NCBI GenBank assembly: GCA_037044905.1
Contig: JBAOKB010000045.1
Location: 310,001 to 374,000, forward strand
From: Hortaea werneckii
Lineage: Eukaryota > Ascomycota > Dothideomycetes > Mycosphaerellales > Teratosphaeriaceae
Length of the DNA: 64,000 nucleotides
Direction: 5' to 3'
The translations under genes were made by a program, and so were the position numbers. Within the stretch, counting starts at the first letter, position 1; each line of letters starts with the position of its first letter. The notes beneath the pieces are model-generated. The model searched no databases and was not told the DNA's origin. It saw nothing but the letters and a program-made list of their open reading frames with translations. Shown piece after piece: positions 40,909 through 51,152 of this stretch.

Positions 40909-43284
40909 CTATCTCCCCCTCATGGACGCATTCGGCGCCATAGCCATGGCCGGCACCACCTTCGGCCTCTTGTCATCCTTCGGTTGTACCCCTGCACCTC
41001 CGTGTGCGACAAACCCATGGCGCAGCGCATCGTTCGGGCTCACTCTCCGCGCTGGGTCAAGCTGTAAGCACTTGTCTAGGAGGTCGACAAAGCTGGCGTG
41101 CTCCTTCTGCTCAGCCGGACTGAGACCGTTCGCGTTGCCAGCCAGGCGGGAGCGGAGGTCCTTCCCGGGAGCGAGCTTGTTGAAATTCATAGGCTTCATT
41201 AAAGTCTTGCCGGTGATCTTGTCGCGTTCCTGGGAGAAGAAGTTGCCGTCGAAATCGAAGTGTCGGTCCGCAAGGGAGGACTTCTTCAGCATACGGATGG
41301 GCAGCTTGCCACGGCATTCCTGGATGGCGCGGAGCATTTGGTTGTTGTCTGCGCCGGCGAAGAGGATGCGACCGGTGTATAGTTCAAAGAGCGTGCAGCC
41401 AATACTCCACATGTCGATGGCATAATCGAATGGCATACCCAGGATTACTTCCGGGGCACGATAGAATCGGGACACAAGGTAAGGCGTTACTTCAGCATCA
41501 TCAGCAAAAGCGGCAGTGCCCAAGTCGCAAAACTTGAGTAAGCTGCGCCTTTCGCTGACCAGGATATTGTCCGGTTTCAAATCAGCATGGAGAATGTTGC
41601 ACCTCTTCATATGGCTAAGCGCAAGGAACATCTGCTGCGCATAGGATCTGATAGCCTTAAGGTTGAGTCCAACATTGCGGCCAAACTTCTTGAGGACCTC
41701 ACGTAAATCCGCAGAAAGCGCCTCGAAGACAATGCACATGTGGCCCTTGTGATCGAAATGCCGAAGCAGACGGATGATGTGCTTTTTGTCCTCGGGGTCT
41801 CCATCATTGAGAATCTGGAGAAAGTCCATCTCTTTCTGTCCGGCTTTGTACATGGTCTCGTTGTTGGCAGCGATCTTGATAGCGACGGGGTTGCCCGTTT
41901 CCGTGTCCTGCGCTTTGACCACCGTGGCGAATGTACCTTTACCGACTTGCTGCTGTACCGCATAGCGTCCGTCGAGCAGCTCACCAAGAATGATGCGGTA
42001 GTGGCCATCTGGGTAATCCCAATTGTCTAGCAGGCTCTGATCAAGTGTCTTGCCTTGCTTTGCGCTGACTGCAGGCTTGGCCGGAGCATCATCTGGCGCA
42101 AACATGTCATCGTCATCATCATCGGCGAACATGTCGTATTCTTTGTTCTGTTTGGGCGCCAGCTCCTTCTCTGTCGCATCTGGAACGGGCGCCTCTACAT
42201 CAAGCCGCTTGTGGTCTGGTCTATCCTCTTGCATGTCCATGTTCGGGTCGTAATCGGCCGCGGAGGGACCTTCCTCTTGAATCGCTGAGCCATCCTGATT
42301 CCTGTTCGCTAGCTCTTCGTCATCCATGACCGCGAAGGCTGCAGGAGATTGTGGAGGTGAGTCTCGATGAGGCGTTGCAGGTGAATTGACGGACGAGGGC
42401 GGTGAATGTGCAGTTTGAGGCGATTGCTGCTCTGAAACAGCACCGCTACTCTCGTGGGCAGGAGTGCCTGGTGCTGACTCCATGTTTTGCTCGAGTGCTT
42501 GGACAAGCAGAGGCGGCTGCGATTTGTGCCTGTTCTTTATCGCTTCACGGCGCTTGCGACGTTGCTCGATGAGTTCTGCTTCAGAGAGCTTGGGCTGCGG
42601 CTCTTCTGGCTGGTCTGCAGTTGCAGGCTCGTGGCTGTGGGAAACAAAATCAGCATTTTCCTTAGCTTTCAGGGTTAGGAAGACTGACCTCTCTTCGCTA
42701 ACGGTGGGCTTTTGGGTTTGCTGCTGTGGCAATGACATGGCGATCTTAGCATCATCTCTTGTTGAAGACAGAGCTTGGGGGGTAGACTCTCTCGCAGCTT
42801 TCGAGGCCGTGCTGGGACGTCCATCTCCGTTTCGGTCAGGTAAATCATGCGGCCTGCTGCGCGCATCGACACCTTTTCCTGTCTCGCGATAGGGCGAACG
42901 GCTGCGGTCGCGGTCTCGACCAGACCTCGCGCGAGGACGGCTATCCTTATCTTCGTAATGTACCTTGAATCGCCTCGAGTCCGAACCATGCTTGCTATAG
43001 TGGTCATCATCGCGTCTTCTCTTTTCGCCGCTCGTGGGCTTGTTTGCCCGGTACGGCGACCTCGATCTGTCTCTATCGCGCGCGTACGGGCTCCTACTCC
43101 GATCTCTCCCTCCGCGTGCTTGCGAATGGCGAGATGAAGATCCATTCAATGGAAGTCTGGTGGACGTGTTAACCCCGCTGTTCCTCGAGTGTGCGTGTTT
43201 CGTGCTAATTGCCTTCTCCTCGTCTCCGCTCGACACCTCGCCCTCGGAGAGAGAACGGGAGGGTGAAGGTGAACGTAGGCTCAT
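40909..43284 (-). CDS. PRP4: Prp4 kinase (pre-mRNA splicing serine/threonine kinase, CMGC)
   Basis: Phosphorylates spliceosomal proteins (Prp1/Prp6 and others) to activate the B complex. 791 residues if read through, 773 if a 54-bp intron (42688-42635: GTCAGT, CTAAC, ACAG) is removed. The N-terminal ~400 residues are disordered with RS-type repeats (RDRSRSPYARDRDRSRSPYR), then acidic patches (FADDDDDDMFAPDD). The kinase domain begins near residue 440: VGKGTFATVVKA (447 on), VAIKIA, HADLKPDNILV (566 on, catalytic Asp568) and CDLGTA in place of the DFG motif. TPYLVSRFYRAPEVILG is the Prp4 activation loop. The DLG variant and HAD (rather than HRD) look typical of Prp4 kinases rather than damage. 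Confidence 0.95.
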   Translation of the reverse strand: MSLRSPSPSRSLSEGEVSSGDEEKAISTKHAHSRNSGVNTSTRLPLNGSSSRHSQARGGRDRSRSPYARDRDRSRSPYRANKPTSGEKRRRDDDHYSKHGSDSRRFKVHYEDKDSRPRARSGRDRDRSRSPYRETGKGVDARSRPHDLPDRNGDGRPSTASKAARESTPQALSSTRDDAKIAMSLPQQQTQKPTVSEERSVFLTLKAKENADFVSHSHEPATADQPEEPQPKLSEAELIEQRRKRREAIKNRHKSQPPLLVQALEQNMESAPGTPAHESSGAVSEQQSPQTAHSPPSSVNSPATPHRDSPPQSPAAFAVMDDEELANRNQDGSAIQEEGPSAADYDPNMDMQEDRPDHKRLDVEAPVPDATEKELAPKQNKEYDMFADDDDDDMFAPDDAPAKPAVSAKQGKTLDQSLLDNWDYPDGHYRIILGELLDGRYAVQQQVGKGTFATVVKAQDTETGNPVAIKIAANNETMYKAGQKEMDFLQILNDGDPEDKKHIIRLLRHFDHKGHMCIVFEALSADLREVLKKFGRNVGLNLKAIRSYAQQMFLALSHMKRCNILHADLKPDNILVSERRSLLKFCDLGTAAFADDAEVTPYLVSRFYRAPEVILGMPFDYAIDMWSIGCTLFELYTGRILFAGADNNQMLRAIQECRGKLPIRMLKKSSLADRHFDFDGNFFSQERDKITGKTLMKPMNFNKLAPGKDLRSRLAGNANGLSPAEQKEHASFVDLLDKCLQLDPARRVSPNDALRHGFVAHGGAGVQPKDDKRPKVVPAMAMAPNASMRGR

Positions 43285-43944
43285 CGTGCCGATCTCTTCC
43301 GCCCTCTCGACCTTGACGAAGCCCTGCTCAAGAATGGGGTTTGGAATGTGTTAGCCTATCCGATCTCGACACAATCTTTTGGTTTGTTTTGTGGTTCGCA
43401 AAGAGCGCCGAACCAGTGCAGGAAGGATCCTCACAGGCTGAATCTTTGCTGGTGCTGCTGGAGCTGCGGCTGTTGGCGGCCAAGCAGATGGGCAGTCACA
43501 CCGTTCCAAGGTCCTTCTCACAAACTCAGAAGGCAATGGAGAGACAAGAAGATGAGATGCGCAGTGCAGGTACGATGTCGGCGTGTAGAAGTGACGTGAC
43601 AGTTGCCCGCAAGAGCCGTGAGGTACTATGTAGGTGAATGATGAAAGGTCGCTGACGCCTGTCGCGCCGTCGGCTTCAGCTTCCAAGGTTCCGTTCCATT
43701 CACAGGATTCGGCTTCCTGAGGCAGACTTCTAGACGCGCTAAAGTTACCGCGATAGGCAGGAGGGGTCAGCTTCACATGTCAAAGAATTTCCTCGCTTGC
43801 CTTGTGCCTCTTCTTCTCTTCCTTGCTGGAGGTAAGTTTCCATACATTCTTAGCTTGTCAGAGCTTCACCCAGTCTAACACAGTAGCCAGTCTCGTGCAA
43901 CCAAATCTCCCCACATAAAAAGAAAGAATCAATCCGTAGCCAAA
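43285..43944. promoter_or_regulatory. Divergent promoter between PRP4 and the phosphoribosyltransferase gene
   Basis: 660 bp between two start codons. Overlapping short open frames here have no family signature. The 60 bases before the phosphoribosyltransferase start are AC-rich and look like a leader. Confidence 0.5.
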
Positions 43945-44711
43945 ATGGTGCAGAAAGTGTACATCACCTACAACCAGGTAAGGTCGAGGTCGTTCTTTCT
44001 GCATGCCCGCCCCCCCGCGAGTCATTCTATACCGCAACAGAAACATGTCGTGCATACTGATACCGCACACAGGTGCACAAGATGTGCCAGGACTCGGCCG
44101 TCCGCATCCTCAATGACTTCACCCCCAACCTCATGATCGCGATTGGCGGCGGCGGCTACGTCCCCGCGCGTATCCTGCGCTCCTTCCTCAAGAAGCCCGG
44201 CAGCCCGAATATCCCCATCCAGGCCATCGGTCTCTCGCTCTACGAGTCCCTCGGCACCGAGGACGAGACCCAGGTCGAGCAGCCCGGCACCAAGGTCACG
44301 CGCACACAGTGGTTGGACCTGGGAAGTCTGGAGATGGCCAACCTGATCGGCAAGAACGTGTTGATTGTGGATGAGGTGGACGACACGCGCACGACGCTCG
44401 AGTACGCGGTCAAGGAGCTCGAGAAGGACGTGGCGGTTGCGGCGAAGGAGGCGGGCCGCGAGGCCGAGGAGACCAAGTTCTCCATCTTCGTGCTGCACAA
44501 CAAGGACAAGCAGAAGAAGGGCGTGCTCCCGCAGAAGATGATGGATGAGAAGCGCTATCTGGCGGCGAGGACGGTCTCGGATGTCTGGATAAATTACCCC
44601 TGGGAAGCGACGTAAGTGACCTCGGAAAGGGACATTCGAGATGGATACTGACATTGTTGCAGCGACATCGACGAGCACGACAAGCTTGCGGCCGAGCAGA
44701 CTATCCAGTAG
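43945..44711 (+). CDS. Xanthine/hypoxanthine-type purine phosphoribosyltransferase
   Basis: Salvages purine bases to nucleotides using PRPP. Exons 43945-43977, 44073-44611 and 44663-44711 give 206 residues. Introns are 95 bp (GTAAGG, CACAG) and 51 bp (GTAAGT, TGCAG). The short first exon codes MVQKVYITYNQ, joined to VHKMCQDSA. Key motifs are IAIGGGGYVPARILRSFL and the PRPP loop VLIVDEVDDTRTT (residues 107-119), followed by a WINYPWEA block. It resembles yeast Xpt1 and Hpt1. Substrate preference (xanthine versus hypoxanthine/guanine) cannot be told from sequence by eye, so I give no symbol. Confidence 0.93.
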
Positions 44712-45160
44712 AGCACTCCCTCCTCATGACGTTCCACGCACAATGCATTTGACGCTTAGAATGACGGCACGAGCCACGGTGGCATTAGGTTGACTGCGTA
44801 GCTTGACTGGATACTTGGGAGATAGATGGTCGCCGAAGTTTCACTGGACATCCAATACCCCCTCCCCCTTTTTCATAGTTCAGAAACGAAGACAAAAAGA
44901 TGGCGCATAGCAATTGGGCTTCCCTTGTTGTGTGTGTGTCTGCACGCATTATCACTAGCGGCCCTGAAAACCGATTGGGGAAAACATTCATGTACCATTC
45001 TGTAAGGCTCACGATAAAAAGTTTAAGTGGCGAAACAGCCTCGAACCTTGCGAAAGAAGAAGCTCGAAAAGGATATAAGAAAATCAATCAAAGTTCAGAG
45101 GTCACATAATTCGTATCATCATTTCAAAATGTCGTACAACAAAAAAACCCCATCCTCCTC
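44712..45160. other. Convergent intergenic region
   Basis: Contains a TGTGTGTGTCTG run near 44928-44942 and A-rich stretches near 45050-45155 suited to polyadenylation. No gene is visible. Confidence 0.5.
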
Positions 45161-47047
45161 CTAAATGCCCAGCACACTAGCATCGCCGAGGAAATTCGGC
45201 GCCAGGCCATGATCGCCGCCATTCTGGTTCGGCTGTCTCGCCCGACGTCTTCTCCCACTCGCCCTCTCCCCGCGGCGACCCATGTTGGCGTCCCCAAAAG
45301 CGTTCATCACCACGTTGGCCGCGTTGCGGACATAATCGTCATTCATAAAATGGCCTGTTGCGTTCCCGACGCCGAACGTCTCGGCCTGTGCTCGTTGTCG
45401 AGGCGAAGGCTCGTCTTCGTTGCTGTTGTTGTCCATTAAGGAGGCGAGTTGTAGTCTCCGAGCCAGATCGGCGTCGAGACGTTCCTGGCGTCTGCGCTGC
45501 TCGAGCTCATCTTGGTATGTAGTCGTTCTGCGGGGCATTGGAGGCGGAGGCGCTTGTCGGTTTCGCTGCTCCGCAGCATCAGCGGCCGGAGGCGCAGCTT
45601 GTGGGCGTGCTGCCGGCGCAGTAGTATCCATCACGCGTCGATAGATCACGCGGATCGGCTCAGGCACGCGCATGTCGTTCAGTCGATCGGGGTTCGGCAG
45701 GCTCGTGTAGTTGAACCAAGGGCACTCGCAAGTCTTCCACTTGGACCCGCAGATCATGCAGAATTGCGCCATGCACCTGCACGTCATGTGGTTACAGCCT
45801 TCCTTCAGCTCGACCAGCGAGCTGCAATTGTAACATCTCTGCCATCCTTTCTCCTTGGCCTGCTCGACAAGCTTGGCGATCTCCGGGTCCTTAGGACAGT
45901 CGCGCGTCTTGTGCGCCTTGTTGTTGCAGAGCGTGCAGACTTTGAGCTTGCATCGCGGGCAAGCGGCGTATTTCTTCCCTTCCTTGTCCTTATGGATATG
46001 AGAGGGCTTTATCCATTCCCCACATTTGGGCGCCGGGCAGTAGATGCGGTTCTTGGTATGGTATTCCTGGTATTTTCGGTTCCAGTGAGTCTTAAATTTC
46101 AGATCAAAGAGCTTGTCCACATGCTTGAGTGGGATGTGGTCGTATGTGCAGCATCGAGGTGGCATATGAGCTGGGTCTTTCACCGACATCTCGAAGACCC
46201 GCTTCAGGCACTCGTGGCACATGCGATGGCCGCATGCAAGCTTGGCAGAGCTTGGGTAAGGGACATCGTGGGCGGCGCAGGTCAAGCATTCTACAAGACG
46301 AGGTGGTGGCGATGCGGGCGTGGGTTTCGCATTCGTAGTGTTGCGACGGAACAATGCTCCGAACAGAGTCGATTCACGCTTTGATGATCTTCGATTCGGG
46401 ACGTCTGGATTCCCGTCTGGCTTCTCCGAAATGGGTGGTAACTTTGAAGAAGTGGTATTGCTGCGTTTCAAATGTGGTCTATTCGAACTGTGGGATCCCG
46501 ACGGTTGTCGCTGTGCTACCATCGATATGCTGTCCTCAGGAGCTAGCTCAGACTCAGGGGGGGATTGCAAGTTCGAGCTGTAGGATGAACTGCGTCTCGA
46601 GTGCCTTCTTCGCTCAGCTCTAACCTCCTCCTTCGAACGGCCTTCGCTTGATGCCTCTCCAACCGATGGTGGAGCTCCATAGACTAAACCGGAATCGTCT
46701 TTCTCTCGCCTTCGTGAATTCTTCGACCTATTGCTCGAAGCTGTGCTTCGTTGAGAAGACGAAGACTTCTTTTTGTGTCGGAGATCGTTGCTGCTTCGGG
46801 TCTTCGTCTTGCTCGACGTTGATGAGGCAGGTACAGGCCTTGTCCGTACGATCTTTTGCTTCTCTGCAACCGGCCGCGCGTAGTATGCAGCTCGCCGCCT
46901 CCGAAGTTCCTCGACATCTGGCTCCTTGACGTCTTGCTCGACTTTTGCAGCTCTTTCCCTGCGTTGGCTTCCATATGCACTTGCTCTGCTCGGTCGAGCA
47001 GTCCTGCTGCTCCTCCGACTCGATCCTGCCGAGCTGCTCGTAGCCAT
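45161..47047 (-). CDS. RBR-type (RING-IBR-RING) E3 ubiquitin ligase
   Basis: Single exon, 628 residues from the ATG at 47047. An in-frame ATG at 47143 would add a 32-residue hydrophobic extension with no support. Residues 1-240 are disordered, Ser/Arg-rich and basic. The Cys/His-rich RBR module spans about 254-442: RING1 (ECLTC, KLACGHRMCHECLKRVF), the in-between ring (YCPAPKCGEWI, YAACPRCKLKVCTLCNNKAH) and RING2 (RCYNCSSLVELKEGCNHMTC). Cys418 is in the position of the catalytic cysteine that accepts ubiquitin as a thioester. The C-terminus contains an Arg/Gln-rich helix (QDELEQRRRQERLDADLARR) and a basic GRRRRARQPNQ stretch. Substrate unknown. The upstream gap is shared with the divergent LYS2. 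Confidence 0.92.
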   Translation of the reverse strand: MATSSSAGSSRRSSRTARPSRASAYGSQRRERAAKVEQDVKEPDVEELRRRRAAYYARPVAEKQKIVRTRPVPASSTSSKTKTRSSNDLRHKKKSSSSQRSTASSNRSKNSRRREKDDSGLVYGAPPSVGEASSEGRSKEEVRAERRRHSRRSSSYSSNLQSPPESELAPEDSISMVAQRQPSGSHSSNRPHLKRSNTTSSKLPPISEKPDGNPDVPNRRSSKRESTLFGALFRRNTTNAKPTPASPPPRLVECLTCAAHDVPYPSSAKLACGHRMCHECLKRVFEMSVKDPAHMPPRCCTYDHIPLKHVDKLFDLKFKTHWNRKYQEYHTKNRIYCPAPKCGEWIKPSHIHKDKEGKKYAACPRCKLKVCTLCNNKAHKTRDCPKDPEIAKLVEQAKEKGWQRCYNCSSLVELKEGCNHMTCRCMAQFCMICGSKWKTCECPWFNYTSLPNPDRLNDMRVPEPIRVIYRRVMDTTAPAARPQAAPPAADAAEQRNRQAPPPPMPRRTTTYQDELEQRRRQERLDADLARRLQLASLMDNNSNEDEPSPRQRAQAETFGVGNATGHFMNDDYVRNAANVVMNAFGDANMGRRGERASGRRRRARQPNQNGGDHGLAPNFLGDASVLGI

Positions 47048-47540
47048 CTTGATGCTGTAGAAGCACACCACGTAAGCGTAAGCTTCGTCGAAGAAGCCGA
47101 AAAGGAAGACTACTATGTATGTATGCACAGCAGGACAGCGCATGCTGGAGGCTGGTTCTTATCGCTGCACCATACTGCGATAGGTAATACCCTGGGGACG
47201 GCGATGGCGGCAAGCGTGCATTAGCCCGCTACTGTGGAAAAGTTCGAGATCCGCCGAGGTCGGTGACGTTGGCGTTCAATTTCGAGCAGTGACTACATAC
47301 CTTAGTATTATAGAAGAAACTCTCTCGTACCATACACAGTCTTGAGCACCTTACGGGTCATACGGTACTGTTACAGACTGTGAAACAAGTCCTGCGATCA
47401 TTATGATTGCAACTTGAGCTACCCTATTCGCAAGCACCCTAAACGCTCAAGAACAAAAGAGCTCGCATTGAAGACCGTATAGGTTTGAATACACGACACA
47501 TCTTGACTTCAGGAAACCGTCAAACTTCATAACTGCTACG
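47048..47540. promoter_or_regulatory. Divergent promoter between the RBR ligase gene and LYS2
   Basis: 493 bp. A canonical Gcn4/CpcA site (TGACTC/GAGTCA) would be expected for a lysine gene; I see only the one-off variant TGACTA near 47291. An in-frame stop at 47469 precedes the LYS2 ATG. Confidence 0.5.
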
Positions 47541-50500
47541 ATGGCACCTATCCCGAATGATGTACGGCCAGATCCCACGTCAGACCTTGACTGGTCTGGC
47601 TACAGGGGCGCCATTCATGAAATCTTCGCTTCCAACGCTCAAAAGCATCCGGACCAAACATGTGTGATAGAAACCGCCTCTTCCGGCTCGTCGGAAAGAG
47701 TCTTCACTTACAAGCACATCCACGAAGCGTCAAACATTCTGGCTCACCACCTGGTCGGCAATGGCGTTCAACGCGGCGAGGTGGTAATGGTCTACGCTCA
47801 TCGCGGCGTGGATCTGGTCGTCGCCGTCATGGGTGTTCTCAAAGCCGGAGCGACATTCAGCGTTATCGACCCCGCGTACCCGCAGGATAGACAGGTCATT
47901 TACCTCGATGTGGCGAAACCGCGAGCTTTGGTAAACCTTGAGAAGGCGACAATCGATGCTGGTCCCCTCGGTCCGATCGTCAGAGATTTCATCAACACCC
48001 ACCTCCAGCTCCGCACTGAAGTTCCAGCTCTCAAATTGCTCGACGACGGTTCTCTCAGAGGAGGCTCCCTGGATGGCGGCGCAGACTGTCTTGCGGGCTC
48101 GCAAGCGAAGAAAGCAGAGCTGCCGGGTGTAACCGTTGGACCTGATAGCACCCCAACTCTCTCCTTTACTTCCGGCTCTGAGGGCCGACCAAAGGGCGTC
48201 AAGGGCAGGCACTTCTCGCTCGCGTACTATTTCCCTTGGATGGCTCAGCGCTTCAACTTGTCCGAAAAAGACCGCTTCTCTATGCTTAGTGGCATTGCAC
48301 ATGATCCAATCCAAAGAGATATCTTCACGCCCCTTTTCCTCGGCGCGAGCCTTATCGTGCCTTCTCCAGAAGATATCACATTCGATAAGCTGGCAAAGTG
48401 GGCGAGTGACAACCAGATCACAGCCACCCATCTGACCCCTGCTATGGGTCAGATCCTGCTTGGGTCGCTGGAGCCCAAGGTGCAAAGCCTGCAGAACGCA
48501 TTCTTCGTTGGTGACGTCTTGCTGAAGCGTGACTGCAGAAGACTGCAGCAGCTCGCGCCGAACTGCAGGATTAAGAATATGTACGGCACTACGGAAACGC
48601 AGCGTGCCGTTTCTTACTACGAAATCCCATCTCTCAACGAAGATGCCGGCTATCTCGACCAAATGGGCGACGTCATTCCAGCTGGTATGGGCATGGTCAA
48701 CGTTCAACTTCTGGTTGTAGATCGCGAGAAAAAGGAGCGGCAATGCGAAGTCGGCGAGATTGGTGAGATTTACGTCCGAGCGGGAGGGCTTGCTGAGCAC
48801 TACCTTGGCGACGAGGAAAAGTCCTCACAGAAATTTGTCACCAACTGGTTCGTCGATCCTCAGAAGTGGGTAGAGGAAGACAAGCAGCGGGCGGCAGCAC
48901 AATCTCAGCAGGAGCCATGGCGTAAGCCCGAGCTCTGGTTCGGTCCGCGGGATCGCATGTATCGCTCTGGTGATCTAGGTCGATACTTGCCAGACGGCAA
49001 TGTAGAGTGCGTTGGGCGTGCAGACGACCAAGTCAAGATTCGCGGTTTCCGCATTGAGTTGGGCGAGATCGACACACATCTGAGCAAGCACCCTCTTATT
49101 CGTGAGAACGTGACGCTTGTCAAGCGCGACCACAACGAGGAGCAGATTCTTGTCTCGTACTACGTCCCAGAGATGCAAAGGTGGCGGGAATGGTACGCTG
49201 AGCAGGAGGAACGTATGGGCAAGAACGACGGTGTCACTGCGCAAAACGCCCCGAATGGCTCGTTAGGAGTCCCGCAGGGTATTAGGCGCCGAGTCTCTGC
49301 TAAGGAGGAGATGGGCGTTGCTGACCGGATGAAAATTTTCGAGCTCCTGACTCTGGATGTGAGAGAACGGTTGAAGCAAAAGCTGCCCGTCTATGCTGTA
49401 CCGACTCTCTTCATCCCTATGCTTCGTTTGCCCCTAACACCAAATGCTAAAGTTGACAGAAGAGCTTTGCCATTCCCTGGAGCTGCTGAACTACTCGGAG
49501 CGATGCCAAAGGCCGGCGATGTCGACTCTCGCACGGACACGGAGAAGGATCTCGCGGAAATCTGGTCGCAGCACTTGCCGGCGACGGCAGACTCACTTCC
49601 TAGAGAGTCATCTTTCTATGACCTTGGTGGCAACAGCATTATGAGCGTGCAGATTGTGCCCAAGATCAACCGCAAATGGCAGGGCGTCAATGTGCCTATG
49701 TCTGTCATGGCAGCAGGCCAGCCTACGCTGAAGAGCGTCGGTCGGTATATTGACCGCTCGCTCAATCCAGTTGGTCTACGTCTGGATGCTGCTGCGGGCG
49801 AGGAGGAAGAGCAGCAGGCAGAACTGTACTCTAATGATCTGCCGAAGCAGATTGAAAAGATCCCGGCGTCTCTACCGGCTGTCGGCTCTGAATATCCCAG
49901 GGTTAAGTCTGGCATGAACATACTTCTGACAGGAGCGACTGGATTCCTGGGAGCATATCTTATGCATGATCTCTTAATGAGGACCCCGCCAAATCACGTT
50001 TACGTACACGTCAGAGCATCTTCCCATCAACAAGCTGTAGAAAGGGTCCGTACAACCTGCACAGCGTACGGACTCTGGCAAGATTGGTGGTTGTCCGAAG
50101 GCATCCTGGAGGTAGTCGTAGGCGATCTGGAGAAGCCGAAGCTCGGAATGAGCGAGGAGGACTACAAAAAGGTTTCCGACAACGCGGAACTGATCATTCA
50201 CAATGGTGCGCGTGTTCACTGGCTCATGCCTTACGAGAGCCTGAAGCCGGCCAACGTGCACTCCACAGTCGAGTGTATCAAGCTCTGTGGGACTGGAAAG
50301 CCTAAAAGACTTGCTTTCGTGAGCTCGACTAGCGCATTAGATACAGACTACTACCTCCAGCAGTCCGAGTATGGCAACAAGGTTCTGGAGTTTGACAACC
50401 TCGAGGGTAGCCGTCAGGGGCTGGGCACTGGATATGGCCAATCCAAGTGGGTGTCCGAGAAGATCATCAACGAAGCATGCAAGCGAGGACTCAGCGCTGT

Positions 50501-51152
50501 CATTGTTCGCTCTGGCTACGTCCTTGGAGATCCTAAGAGCGGAATAAGCAACACTGACGACTTCCTGGTCCGTATGCTGAAAGGTTGTGTCCAAGTTGGA
50601 TCACGCCCGGACGTCGAGAACACCATCAATATGGTGCCAGTCAATCACGTGGCACGGCTCATCATCGCTTCCGCTTTCTACGGAGACAAGAACACGGTCT
50701 CGCATGTGGAAGCGCACCCGCGCCTGACATTCAACGAGTTCCTTGGCGCGTTGGAGGAATATGGCTACTCCGTACCCCAACACGACTACGAGACCTGGAA
50801 GCAGAGCGTCGTCAACTACGTCGAAGGCGGGCGTAAAGACGACGGCGATGAGCTGGCTCTCCTCGGCCTCTACCACATGGTCACCGGCGACCTCCCCGAG
50901 GCAACCAAGGCGCCAAATCTGAACGACCGGAACGCCCAGCGCGCGTTGGATGCGGATACGAAGCACACCGGCACGGAAACACCCAAGGGCGTCACCAAGG
51001 AGGCGGTTGGGTCGTACCTGGCTTTCTTGACTGCGAGGGGTTTCATGACTGCGCCCAAGGCTGGTGCCAAGATCGCTTTGCCTAAGATGGAACTGACGAA
51101 GGAGCAGACTGCCGCTTTGAACCGTGTAGGTGGCCGTGGCGGTGGTTCGTAA
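47541..51152 (+). CDS. LYS2: L-2-aminoadipate reductase (Lys2)
   Basis: Reduces alpha-aminoadipate to its semialdehyde, the fungal-specific step of lysine synthesis, after phosphopantetheinylation by Lys5. Single exon, 1203 residues. The adenylation domain has LSFTSGSEGRPKGVKGRHFSL, IAHDPIQRDIFTPLFLGA, NMYGTTETQRAVSYY, YRSGDLGRYLPDG and RADDQVKIRGFRIELGEID. The carrier domain has FYDLGGNS with Ser699. The reductase domain has LTGATGFLG (796-804), and Tyr965 and Lys969 in GYGQSKWVSE. Compared with yeast Lys2 (1392 residues), the N-terminal ~200-residue segment is absent. A stop 72 bp upstream shows it is not hidden in the same exon. The sequence between adenylation and carrier domains is typical of Lys2, unlike the other A-T-R protein in the window. 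Confidence 0.97.
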   Translation: MAPIPNDVRPDPTSDLDWSGYRGAIHEIFASNAQKHPDQTCVIETASSGSSERVFTYKHIHEASNILAHHLVGNGVQRGEVVMVYAHRGVDLVVAVMGVLKAGATFSVIDPAYPQDRQVIYLDVAKPRALVNLEKATIDAGPLGPIVRDFINTHLQLRTEVPALKLLDDGSLRGGSLDGGADCLAGSQAKKAELPGVTVGPDSTPTLSFTSGSEGRPKGVKGRHFSLAYYFPWMAQRFNLSEKDRFSMLSGIAHDPIQRDIFTPLFLGASLIVPSPEDITFDKLAKWASDNQITATHLTPAMGQILLGSLEPKVQSLQNAFFVGDVLLKRDCRRLQQLAPNCRIKNMYGTTETQRAVSYYEIPSLNEDAGYLDQMGDVIPAGMGMVNVQLLVVDREKKERQCEVGEIGEIYVRAGGLAEHYLGDEEKSSQKFVTNWFVDPQKWVEEDKQRAAAQSQQEPWRKPELWFGPRDRMYRSGDLGRYLPDGNVECVGRADDQVKIRGFRIELGEIDTHLSKHPLIRENVTLVKRDHNEEQILVSYYVPEMQRWREWYAEQEERMGKNDGVTAQNAPNGSLGVPQGIRRRVSAKEEMGVADRMKIFELLTLDVRERLKQKLPVYAVPTLFIPMLRLPLTPNAKVDRRALPFPGAAELLGAMPKAGDVDSRTDTEKDLAEIWSQHLPATADSLPRESSFYDLGGNSIMSVQIVPKINRKWQGVNVPMSVMAAGQPTLKSVGRYIDRSLNPVGLRLDAAAGEEEEQQAELYSNDLPKQIEKIPASLPAVGSEYPRVKSGMNILLTGATGFLGAYLMHDLLMRTPPNHVYVHVRASSHQQAVERVRTTCTAYGLWQDWWLSEGILEVVVGDLEKPKLGMSEEDYKKVSDNAELIIHNGARVHWLMPYESLKPANVHSTVECIKLCGTGKPKRLAFVSSTSALDTDYYLQQSEYGNKVLEFDNLEGSRQGLGTGYGQSKWVSEKIINEACKRGLSAVIVRSGYVLGDPKSGISNTDDFLVRMLKGCVQVGSRPDVENTINMVPVNHVARLIIASAFYGDKNTVSHVEAHPRLTFNEFLGALEEYGYSVPQHDYETWKQSVVNYVEGGRKDDGDELALLGLYHMVTGDLPEATKAPNLNDRNAQRALDADTKHTGTETPKGVTKEAVGSYLAFLTARGFMTAPKAGAKIALPKMELTKEQTAALNRVGGRGGGS

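Noticed and set aside
45161..47143. Signal-anchor N-terminus for the RBR ligase (start at 47143)
   Set aside because: The 32-residue hydrophobic extension precedes a normal ATG (47047). Nothing else suggests a membrane RBR protein.
27823..51152. The two A-T-R reductases as a tandem duplication
   Set aside because: They are 16 kb apart and on opposite strands. They differ in exon number (six versus one) and in all linker and motif details. They are ancient paralogues at most.
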